Part shown: positions 1 to 5,874 of the stretch, in pieces | Layout: every line of letters begins with the position of its first letter | Position numbering within the stretch: position 1 is the first letter of the stretch | Source of the DNA: an uncultured bacterium | GTDB taxonomy: Bacteria; Bacteroidota; Bacteroidia; CAILMK01 | Length of the DNA: 6,343 bases | Assembly (NCBI GenBank): GCA_903835275.1 | Contig: CAILMK010000534.1 | Location: 1-6,343 of the forward strand | Direction: 5' to 3' | Notes under the pieces: generated by a model | Database searches by the model: none | Told to the model about the DNA's origin: nothing | Seen by the model: only the letters and a program-made list of their open reading frames with translations | Translations under genes and position numbers: made by a program

Positions 1-375
1 CTCGAAAATTATTTCATTTTTAACTTCACTAAAAGCGTTTTCAGTTTTAATAATGAGTTGTTTATATTGTTCAATATTGGAGTAATAGTTGTCTTCTTTT
101 ATAAGAGCTTCTTTTTTATCGAGTCGAAGTCTTTCTAGTCGTTCAATAGATTTGGAGATTTCATCTTGCTTTTCCCTTTTTGCATTCTCTACATTTTTTA
201 AATGTTCATTAAAAATGGCATAAACTTTTTCTTCATTATCCTTAGCGAGATGTTCCTCTACTCCAATGCTAAGTATTTCCTCCGAGAGGGTTTCACTATA
301 AGCTCGAATAATGGATATTCCGTCAATAGCTTTAGTATTGAATTGGTTGCAAATGAATTTGAATCGTTTTCCCAT
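1..375 (-). CDS. Unknown coiled-coil-type protein, N-terminal 125 codons (3' end outside window)
   Basis: I do not recognise this protein. Translating the minus strand from the ATG at 375 gives an uninterrupted frame of 125 codons to the window edge, starting MGKRFKFICNQFNTKAIDGI. Residues 1-40 look globular and mixed (aromatic, hydrophobic, one Cys). From about residue 40 the chain becomes Glu/Lys-rich with hydrophobic residues spaced in heptad fashion (VYAIFNEHLKNVENAKREKQ, then IERLERLRLDKKEALIKED), which suggests a long helix or coiled coil. No signal peptide or membrane segment is visible. An in-frame stop lies just upstream (TAA at about nine codons before the ATG), so this ATG is the first available; no Shine-Dalgarno sequence is seen. 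GC content is about 31% over the first 360 bases, lower than gcvP. It sits only 23 bases after a strong hairpin that ends gcvP, so its own promoter is not evident. The open frame and codon-like composition support a real gene; the function is unknown. Confidence 0.72.
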   Translation of the reverse strand, partial: MGKRFKFICNQFNTKAIDGISIIRAYSETLSEEILSIGVEEHLAKDNEEKVYAIFNEHLKNVENAKREKQDEISKSIERLERLRLDKKEALIKEDNYYSNIEQYKQLIIKTENAFSEVKNEIIFE

Positions 376-398
376 TGTGGGTGTAAATTTAAGATATT

Positions 399-437
399 AA
401 ATAGAAATGCCGCCCTTTGGAGGCGGCATTTCTATTT
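399..437 (-). terminator. Intrinsic terminator of gcvP, perfect 16-bp stem
   Basis: Bases 399-414 pair perfectly with 422-437 around a 7-base loop (415-421). The six loop-proximal pairs are GCCGCC/GGCGGC and the outer ten are mostly A:T. On the minus strand the stem ends in a U-rich stretch (ATTTCTATTT, then AATATCTTAAATTT), the layout of a rho-independent terminator. It begins 20 bases past the gcvP stop. The plus-strand side is also T-rich, so the hairpin could work in both directions. It lies only 23 bases before the next minus-strand start codon, so partial read-through may matter. Confidence 0.85.
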
Positions 438-457
438 ATTGCAAACTGTTAACTGTA

Positions 458-3343
458 TTAACTGATGACTGCTTCAGTTTCATACTCCTCCATAGGAGGG
501 CAAACGCAGAATAAGTTTCTGTCACCGTAAGTATTGTTGATACGACCAACAGCAGGCCAGAACTTGTGTGCTTTCACATATTCAGCAGGATATACTGCCT
601 TGGTACGTGTGTATGCATGTTTCCAGTCGTCCACCAGCACGCTTTCGCAGGTATGCGGAGCGTTCTTTAAAACGTTATCAACTTTATCAGCTACGCCAAG
701 TTCTATCTCGTCTATTTCCTTGCGGATGGCAATCATTGCATCGCAGAAGCGATCCAGTTCTGCCTTGGGTTCGCTTTCAGTAGGCTCAATCATGAGTGTC
801 CCGGCTACAGGGAAGCTCACAGTAGGAGCGTGGAAACCATAATCCATCAGGCGCTTTGCAATGTCTTCAACTTCTACGCCTGCACTTTGTTTGTACTTGC
901 GCGGATCAAGGATCATTTCGTGAGCGCAACGACCATTGGTTCCTGTATACAGGATGCTGTAATATTCTTCCAGACGCGCCTTCATGTAATTAGCATTCAG
1001 GATAGCGTAGATAGTTGCGTTCTTCAATCCGTCTCCACCCATCATGCGGATGTAAGCGTAAGAGATCAGCAGGATGCTTGCGCTGCTCCATGGAGCAGAT
1101 GATACTGCATGTATCGCCTTGCTATTACCCATGCTCACCACAGCGTGGCCGGGAAGGTATGGAGTGAGGTGTTCCGCTACACCGATAGGGCCCATACCGG
1201 GACCGCCACCACCGTGAGGGATACAGAATGTTTTATGCAGGTTTAAGTGGCATACGTCAGCCCCAATAAAGCCCGGGCTGGTCAATCCAACCTGTGCATT
1301 CATATTTGCTCCGTCCATATATACCTGTCCGCCGTTATCGTGGATGATCTTGCAGATCTCCATGATGCTTTCTTCAAACACACCGTGTGTGGAAGGATAC
1401 GTCACCATGAGGCAGGCAAGTTCATTCTTGTATTGTTCTGCACGTGCACGCATATCGGCAACATCTATATTTCCATGTTCATCGCACTTGGTCACCACCA
1501 CTTTCATTCCTGCCATTACTGCAGAAGCAGGATTAGTACCGTGTGCAGAAGAAGGAATTAAGGCTACATTACGATGGCCTTCGCCTTTATCTATGAAGTA
1601 TTGGCGGATTACCATCAATCCTGCGTATTCACCTTGCGCACCTGAATTAGGTTGCAGTGATATACCATGGAAACCGGTAATGGTTTTCAGGTCACTGGAA
1701 AGATTTTCAAAAATCTCCTGGTAACCCTTGGTTTGATCCAGCGGTGCAAACGGATGCAGGTTGCCGAATTCAGGCCATGTTACAGGAATCATTTCCGTAG
1801 TAGCGTTCAGCTTCATGGTACAAGATCCCAGAGAGATCATGCTATGCGTAAGGGAAAGATCCTTGTTTTCAAGAGACTTGATATAACGCAACATTTCAGA
1901 TTCTGAATGGTGCATATTGAAAACAGGATGCGTCATAAAATCACTCTTACGAGCAATAGAAGAATCCATTCCTGCATTCATTCCTTTCACCGCTTCATCA
2001 GTAGTGATCGGATGGATATTATTATTTCCGGTTACTACTGCGAGAATCAAATTCAGGTCAGCAATATTTACTGTTTCGTCAAGTGCAATTCCGATTGCGT
2101 TATCACCATCATAACGGAAATTCATTTCAGCAGCAAGAGCCCGTTTGCGAACTTCTTCCTTATTGGAAACTTCAACTGTAAGTGTATCGAAAAATGTTTT
2201 GTTACGAACTTTCAACCCTGCTTTTTCAAGGGAAGCAGCAAGCGCTTTCGCGGAAGCATGTACACGTAGTGCAATGCCCTTGATTCCCTTTGGTCCGTGA
2301 TATACCCCATACATACTGGACATGATTGCAAGCAATGCCTGTGCGGTACAGATGTTGGAAGTAGCCTTTTCACGACGGATATGCTGTTCGCGTGTCTGCA
2401 ATGCCATACGGAATGCAGTTTTGCCGTTAGCATCAATGGATACTCCAATGATACGTCCCGGCATATCGCGCTTGAATTCATCCTTGGTAGCAAAGAACGC
2501 AGCGTGCGGTCCGCCGTAGCCCATAGGCACGCCGAAACGTTGTGCGTTACCAACAACTACGTCTGCACCCCATTCTCCTGGAGGAGTCAGAAGCGCAAGG
2601 CTGAGTAGATCAGTTGCAACAGCAACGTGGGTATCATTTGCATGAGCTGCTTTGCAGAACTCAGCGTAATTGATCACTTCACCGGATGCATTAGGGTATT
2701 GGAGCAACACTCCGAAAAGAGCATCGTCCAGTTTTATGTCTTTCACATCACCAATAGTCAGCTCGATATTCAAAGGAGCCGCGCGGGTGATGAGGATATC
2801 TATTGTTTGCGGGTAACAATCCTTTGAAATAAAGAATTTATTGCCCTTGCTTTTATCTTTTGAGTGGAAGAGGAGGGTCATGGCTTCTGCAGCTGCCGTT
2901 CCTTCGTCCAGAAGGGATGCATTGGAGATTTCCATGCCGGTCAGGTCGGTAACCATGGTCTGGAAGTTCAGAAGCGCTTCCAAGCGACCTTGCGCGATTT
3001 CCGCCTGGTAAGGAGTGTACTGTGTGTACCATCCCGGATTTTCCATGATGTTACGGAGATTCACCCCTGGAACGATGGTACCATGATAGCCCAGACCGAT
3101 ATAAGACTTGTAAACCTTGTTCTTGGCAGCGATTGCCTTCAATTCCTTCAACATCTCGAATTCGCTCAGTGCAGCAGGAATATTCAATGCGTCCGGCCTG
3201 CGGATGGAAGCAGGAACCGTTTCGTTGATCAGTTGTTCAACAGATTGAACACCAATGGTTTTAAGCATTTGCTCCGTTTCGTGAGCATCAGGCCCGATGT
3301 GGCGGTTTCTAAAGTCGTCAGTCGCTCTTATGATATCATTCAT
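458..3343 (-). CDS. gcvP: Glycine dehydrogenase (aminomethyl-transferring), P-protein of the glycine cleavage system
   Basis: GcvP decarboxylates glycine with pyridoxal phosphate and passes the aminomethyl group to the lipoyl arm of H-protein (EC 1.4.4.2), the first step of the cytosolic glycine cleavage complex. The product from the ATG at 3343 is 961 residues, close to the roughly 957 of E. coli GcvP and typical of the single-chain form. The N-terminal half (about residues 10-440) opens with FRNRHIGP and carries [20 protein letters not shown] and [12 protein letters not shown]. The C-terminal half (about 500-950) holds [37 protein letters not shown] and the cofactor site [20 protein letters not shown], where Lys704 should bind PLP. 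The frame stays open 25 codons further upstream to an ATG at 3418. I reject that start because the extra residues ([11 protein letters not shown]...) are unlike the family and would lie upstream of the TACCTTTG promoter box and inside a heptad repeat. No H- or T-protein gene is adjacent. The gene looks intact. Confidence 0.97.
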   Translation of the reverse strand: MNDIIRATDDFRNRHIGPDAHETEQMLKTIGVQSVEQLINETVPASIRRPDALNIPAALSEFEMLKELKAIAAKNKVYKSYIGLGYHGTIVPGVNLRNIMENPGWYTQYTPYQAEIAQGRLEALLNFQTMVTDLTGMEISNASLLDEGTAAAEAMTLLFHSKDKSKGNKFFISKDCYPQTIDILITRAAPLNIELTIGDVKDIKLDDALFGVLLQYPNASGEVINYAEFCKAAHANDTHVAVATDLLSLALLTPPGEWGADVVVGNAQRFGVPMGYGGPHAAFFATKDEFKRDMPGRIIGVSIDANGKTAFRMALQTREQHIRREKATSNICTAQALLAIMSSMYGVYHGPKGIKGIALRVHASAKALAASLEKAGLKVRNKTFFDTLTVEVSNKEEVRKRALAAEMNFRYDGDNAIGIALDETVNIADLNLILAVVTGNNNIHPITTDEAVKGMNAGMDSSIARKSDFMTHPVFNMHHSESEMLRYIKSLENKDLSLTHSMISLGSCTMKLNATTEMIPVTWPEFGNLHPFAPLDQTKGYQEIFENLSSDLKTITGFHGISLQPNSGAQGEYAGLMVIRQYFIDKGEGHRNVALIPSSAHGTNPASAVMAGMKVVVTKCDEHGNIDVADMRARAEQYKNELACLMVTYPSTHGVFEESIMEICKIIHDNGGQVYMDGANMNAQVGLTSPGFIGADVCHLNLHKTFCIPHGGGGPGMGPIGVAEHLTPYLPGHAVVSMGNSKAIHAVSSAPWSSASILLISYAYIRMMGGDGLKNATIYAILNANYMKARLEEYYSILYTGTNGRCAHEMILDPRKYKQSAGVEVEDIAKRLMDYGFHAPTVSFPVAGTLMIEPTESEPKAELDRFCDAMIAIRKEIDEIELGVADKVDNVLKNAPHTCESVLVDDWKHAYTRTKAVYPAEYVKAHKFWPAVGRINNTYGDRNLFCVCPPMEEYETEAVIS

Positions 3344-3376
3344 TTTCTTGAAAATAAAGTCATTAAAATTTTGCGG

Positions 3377-3384
3377 CAAAGGTA
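3377..3384 (-). promoter_or_regulatory. Bacteroidota -7 promoter box (TACCTTTG) for gcvP
   Basis: Read on the minus strand, 3384-3377 is TACCTTTG, an exact match to the Bacteroidota primary-sigma -7 consensus TAnnTTTG. Its last G is 33 bases ahead of the gcvP ATG at 3343, giving an expected leader of roughly 25-30 bases. No TTTG -33 box is seen at the usual spacing; that stretch is taken up by the heptad repeat at 3394-3421. The box supports the start at 3343 over the one at 3418. The match is direct; promoter activity is inferred. Confidence 0.6.
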
Positions 3385-3393
3385 CGCAAAAGA

Positions 3394-3421
3394 CCGCGGA
3401 CGACGGACGATGGACCACGGA
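3394..3421. repeat. Degenerate heptanucleotide tandem repeat (CGGACGA unit)
   Basis: After a short CCG lead-in, the plus strand reads CGGACGA (3397-3403), CGGACGA (3404-3410), TGGACCA (3411-3417) and CGGA (3418-3421): about three and a half copies of a 7-base unit. The ends CCGCGG (3394-3399) and CCACGG (3415-3420) can pair on the minus-strand RNA with one G:U wobble, giving a weak hairpin followed by TCTTTTG. It therefore might also act as a poor terminator for the upstream reductase gene. It is GC-rich against an AT-rich spacer and lies just upstream of the gcvP -7 box. I recall similar GGACNAC-like strings between genes in Bacteroidota, but I cannot verify that here. Confidence 0.6.
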
Positions 3422-3444
3422 AAAATGTCAATAGATGATATATG

Positions 3445-4650
3445 TCAGTTTTTGCTCTCCGCAAAATCCTTCAGATACTCATACCTAGGCGTTAGTTTTC
3501 CATCCTTTACTATGGTGGCGCGCTCGAAAATAGGGTAGTCCTGACTGTACATGAACTTGGGTATAACTACTTCAAGCAATATTTTTCCAAAATCACGGGA
3601 GGCATCCTGTGGCAATTCATTCGGGAGATTGCTAACAGCCATTACATCTACTCTATCTTCTGCGTATGGAGCAACGATTTGCTTATCGGAAATGCGAACT
3701 CCATAAACAGGCTCTTCTATGGTAGTTTCACGGAAGGTCAAAGGAACAGAACCATTCACATCGCAGGAAACATCAGCGATTATTTTCATACGGAAGTCCG
3801 GTTTTTCAATATCATTTACCCGGAATAATTGAGCCGTTCCCGGCTTCCAGAAAATGCAATTGATGAGTACATCCGCTTCCTTTGTATAAGGCTGGAATTT
3901 GCTAATATATTCTTCCGGATGTGCATGAAAATGTTTCTTGTCAAATGTGGTTTGTCCGGGTTTTTCGTAGAGGTCTTCTGAAAGCAATTGGGTGTAGACA
4001 TCATAAGGATATTCATGATGCAAAAAATCTTCCTTGCTTATTCGTGTTGCTCCGGATAGATCCATTACTTCCACGGCTCCTCCTGCTACTCGTCCGCTAC
4101 CGGTGATTACAAACTTGGCAGGGGTGAAGTTTATATCATCATACTGATCCAGTACTTCCTGCAGGTTTACGCACTGGCTGGCTGGTTTCATGACGTATTC
4201 ATTTCTTTTTTTGCCAAGCATGAGCAATGAATAATGCGCACCTACAATTCCAGCCCATTTACCGAATCCTATCAGGCGATTGCCTTTATCATCGGTGAGC
4301 ATTTCATAATCAATGAGGGTATTTTTATTGGCAATGATGGCTTGTAATAGCTTGCGGTTATGCGGCTGCTTTTTTGCTGTATGAGAGAAGAACATGTATG
4401 TCTTTCCCGGAATGAGCCAGTCAATTCGAACTTCTTTGATGCCCAGTAACAAATCGCAGTCATCTACATTATCCACGACTTCAATGCCAAATTTCCTATA
4501 GTCATTATCTCTGATGCAACGGTTATCGCTACTCTGTATAACTATCTTAATATTTGGGTAGCGTTCCTGCAAGTCCCTGCACTGGCGGGGCTTTAAAGGA
4601 ACTCGGTTATCTGTAGGGATTTTCCCTTCGCGAAGTATGCCTATTTTCAT
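3445..4650 (-). CDS. Lysine-ketoglutarate reductase / lysine-forming saccharopine dehydrogenase family protein, stand-alone
   Basis: This is a cytosolic NAD(P)-linked oxidoreductase of the AlaDH/PNT-like fold, 401 residues from the ATG at 4650. The family interconverts lysine plus 2-oxoglutarate with saccharopine. From memory it resembles the N-terminal reductase half of animal and plant AASS/LKR-SDH along its whole length, and yeast Lys1 more distantly. Shared stretches (this numbering) are MKIGILREGKIPTDNRVPL at 1-19, LLGIKE near 68-73, FFSHTAKKQ at 88-96, LIDYEMLTDDKGNRLIGFG at 112-130, FVITGSGRVAGGA at 180-192 (nucleotide-binding loop), HPEEYISKF, VLINCIFW, IADVSCDVNGS and SNLPNELPQDAS. 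Lys72 and His90 align with the catalytic Lys/His pair of Lys1; Glu116 and Arg125 match its substrate-site residues. The saccharopine-cleaving domain fused in AASS is absent. An in-frame ATG at 4659 adds three residues, but it lies where a promoter box predicts the transcript to begin, so 4650 is preferred. Family is secure; direction and substrate are inferred. Confidence 0.9.
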   Translation of the reverse strand: MKIGILREGKIPTDNRVPLKPRQCRDLQERYPNIKIVIQSSDNRCIRDNDYRKFGIEVVDNVDDCDLLLGIKEVRIDWLIPGKTYMFFSHTAKKQPHNRKLLQAIIANKNTLIDYEMLTDDKGNRLIGFGKWAGIVGAHYSLLMLGKKRNEYVMKPASQCVNLQEVLDQYDDINFTPAKFVITGSGRVAGGAVEVMDLSGATRISKEDFLHHEYPYDVYTQLLSEDLYEKPGQTTFDKKHFHAHPEEYISKFQPYTKEADVLINCIFWKPGTAQLFRVNDIEKPDFRMKIIADVSCDVNGSVPLTFRETTIEEPVYGVRISDKQIVAPYAEDRVDVMAVSNLPNELPQDASRDFGKILLEVVIPKFMYSQDYPIFERATIVKDGKLTPRYEYLKDFAESKN

Positions 4651-4664
4651 AGATTCCATACTTG

Positions 4665-4672
4665 CAAAGATA
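4665..4672 (-). promoter_or_regulatory. Bacteroidota -7 promoter box (TATCTTTG) for the saccharopine dehydrogenase family gene
   Basis: On the minus strand 4672-4665 reads TATCTTTG, an exact match to TAnnTTTG. The last G is only 5 bases before the ATG at 4659 and 14 before the ATG at 4650, so transcription should begin at about 4658-4661. That leaves a leader of about ten bases for the 4650 start, or none for 4659. A weak -33 candidate (ATTG at 4690-4687) lies 14 bases upstream, which is closer than usual. No terminator is visible in the 64 bases after the preceding gene, so read-through from there is also possible. Confidence 0.55.
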
Positions 4673-4723
4673 GTATGTCAATGTGCCAATTGGATAATAT
4701 GCCGATTAGTTAATATATGAATA

Positions 4724-5686
4724 TTACCAAACCGCTATTTTTCTGGCGATTGAATTCTGCCCGTCATTTAGATGAACAATATAAATGCCTTTGGAAAATC
4801 CGGATATATTTATTGATTCCTTTTCTGAGGAGATAAGCTTTTGTTTTAGGAGTTCTTTTCCTGTGATATCATAAATATTTAATACATAAGTTTTCTCTTT
4901 GGAATCCCACTGCACGTTCAAATTGTTTTCTGAATAATACAGTGATAAATTTTCTTTTTCACTAGTATTATTTTCAATGCCTGCGGTGGTAGTTACAATT
5001 ACTATCATAGGTCTCCAGATAGAGGTATCAGGCCAACTGGCACTGCACTTAATGGTTGTACCCGTAGTGAAATTATAAACATCGCCAACTTCGTAATATG
5101 AAACATAATACGAGCCTGCTACATTATAGCTTGCAATAATAGTAGTATCCCCAACTGTAGCATAATTAATGTAGCTCCCATTACCTAAATCTATCCGAGA
5201 ATTACCGTTTTTGTAATTTGAATCGGAATGATGTACTTTTATTTTTACATGTAAAGGTGAAGGACCTATGGTATCACTTACAAATGAAAAACTAAATTTG
5301 CCCGGGCCATATTGATGTATATAATTGTTTTTTTTCATTGTTTTCGTAAGTCCTTTGGCTGTTATGCAAGTAAGACTTACCGTGAAGTCATAGTTGTATG
5401 AATAAATGTGTCTTTTAAAACTATCCATTTGAGTTAGAGTGTCATTTTTGCCTCCGTATTCCCCCCAGTTCCAGACCCATTGGATTACACTGTCGCTGGC
5501 AACAGGCTTACCCATATTGTCTAAAATTGTTGTTATTGGGGAAAAATGATAAAGATGCGGTGCGCAAAATTCAAACGTATCAATTCTATTATCCGAATCA
5601 ACGCTTTTAAAATCTACATTCAATGTCTGACTTCTCAAGGAGAGTCCGGAAAAAAGTAAAAATGCGAGGAAATAGTATGGTTTCAT
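4724..5686 (-). CDS. Secreted protein with PKD-like regions and a C-terminal T9SS type A sorting domain
   Basis: This 320-residue protein is probably exported by Sec and then carried across the outer membrane by the type IX secretion system. Residues 1-19 form a signal peptide (MKPYYFLAFLLFSGLSLRS) with likely cleavage just before or after Gln20. About 40-127 looks like a PKD-type beta-sandwich: VIQWVWNWGEYGG recalls the usual W.FGDG turn, and HIYSYNYDFTVSLTCITAKG the HTY...YTVTLTVTN.G strand. About 130-220 looks like a second, more divergent copy with RIDLGNGSYI and YNVAGSYYVSYYEV. Residues 245-320 are a typical Por secretion tail: LSLYYSENNLNVQW, LNIYDITGKELLKQ, INISGFSKGIYIVHL and a final RKIAVW. 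No enzymatic domain is visible, so it could be an adhesin or a structural surface protein. It is AT-rich like the left-hand gene and has no clear operon partner. Start 5686 is chosen because it begins the signal peptide. Sorting domain is secure; PKD copies are probable. Confidence 0.9.
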   Translation of the reverse strand: MKPYYFLAFLLFSGLSLRSQTLNVDFKSVDSDNRIDTFEFCAPHLYHFSPITTILDNMGKPVASDSVIQWVWNWGEYGGKNDTLTQMDSFKRHIYSYNYDFTVSLTCITAKGLTKTMKKNNYIHQYGPGKFSFSFVSDTIGPSPLHVKIKVHHSDSNYKNGNSRIDLGNGSYINYATVGDTTIIASYNVAGSYYVSYYEVGDVYNFTTGTTIKCSASWPDTSIWRPMIVIVTTTAGIENNTSEKENLSLYYSENNLNVQWDSKEKTYVLNIYDITGKELLKQKLISSEKESINISGFSKGIYIVHLNDGQNSIARKIAVW

Positions 5687-5712
5687 TGTCTTGTGTTTTT
5701 ATCAAGACGATG

Positions 5713-5720
5713 AAAATATA
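5713..5720 (-). promoter_or_regulatory. Weak candidate -7 box (TATATTTT) for the T9SS cargo gene
   Basis: The minus strand at 5720-5713 reads TATATTTT, matching TAnnTTTG at all fixed positions but the last. It is 26 bases before the ATG at 5686, the same range as for gcvP. No TTTG -33 box is evident at the right distance. In AT-rich DNA a near match can arise by chance, so this is only a candidate. Confidence 0.3.
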
Positions 5721-5739
5721 AAAAGGGTTGCCTCGCAGG

Positions 5740-5772
5740 AGATTTTCTAAATCTTAGAGATGTTGAAAATCT
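5740..5772. promoter_or_regulatory. Inverted repeat upstream of the T9SS cargo gene, possible operator
   Basis: AGATTTTC (5740-5747) is the exact reverse complement of GAAAATCT (5765-5772), with 17 bases between. A smaller nested pair, CTAA (5747-5750) and TTAG (5754-5757), lies at one side. The structure is 20 bases upstream of the candidate -7 box and 54 upstream of the start codon, where a regulator could bind. It has no GC-rich stem, so it is a poor terminator. Its role is a guess. Confidence 0.3.
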
Positions 5773-5781
5773 AAAACAAAT

Positions 5782-5811
5782 AAAAAATCCCTTCCGGTCA
5801 AGGAAGGGATT
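5782..5811 (-). terminator. Intrinsic terminator after the partial gene at the right edge
   Basis: AATCCCTTCC (5786-5795) and GGAAGGGATT (5802-5811) form a perfect 10-bp stem with a 6-base loop. On the minus strand the stem runs straight into a T-tract (complement of the A-run at 5782-5787), the classic rho-independent layout. It lies 63 bases past the stop codon of the right-edge gene and separates that gene from the T9SS cargo gene. Confidence 0.85.
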
Positions 5812-5834
5812 CTAAATATTTTCATTTTCTAATT

Positions 5835-5869
5835 ATCACATTAGCATCCGCCGCGGCGGAATCACATTA
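5835..5869. repeat. GC-rich 14-bp palindrome flanked by 9-base direct repeats
   Basis: ATCACATTA occurs at 5835-5843 and again at 5861-5869. Between the copies lie GCA and the perfect palindrome TCCGCCGCGGCGGA (5847-5860). The palindrome is almost pure GC in an otherwise AT-rich spacer. It sits just after the stop codon of the right-edge gene and before its terminator. It could be an extra RNA hairpin at the transcript end, a protein-binding site, or a small dispersed repeat. The repeats are directly visible; the function is unknown. Confidence 0.6.
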
Positions 5870-5874
5870 ATAAA

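Noticed and set aside
202..465. 87-codon plus-strand frame beginning MFIKNGINFF
   Set aside because: It is antisense to the left-edge gene, runs through the terminator hairpin and overlaps the gcvP stop; the minus-strand frame is the better gene.
3344..3418. N-terminal extension of 25 residues on GcvP
   Set aside because: The residues do not resemble the family and are encoded upstream of the likely promoter, partly by the heptad repeat.
3344..3444. Glycine riboswitch ahead of gcvP
   Set aside because: The predicted leader is only about 30 bases, and no conserved riboswitch core is visible in the 101-base spacer.
2864..3538. 224-codon open frame on the plus strand
   Set aside because: It lies antisense to the gcvP 5' end, its promoter region and the end of the reductase gene, shows no recognisable motifs, and is explained by the codon composition of gcvP. 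The other plus-strand frames between 534 and 2827 are rejected for the same reason.
458..4650. Reductase and gcvP as a two-gene operon
   Set aside because: A good promoter box precedes each gene and the pathways differ; co-transcription by read-through is possible but not shown by the sequence.
5835..5869. Insertion-sequence remnant or CRISPR unit
   Set aside because: There are only two 9-base copies, no transposase trace, no terminal inverted repeats beyond the central palindrome and no spacer-repeat series.
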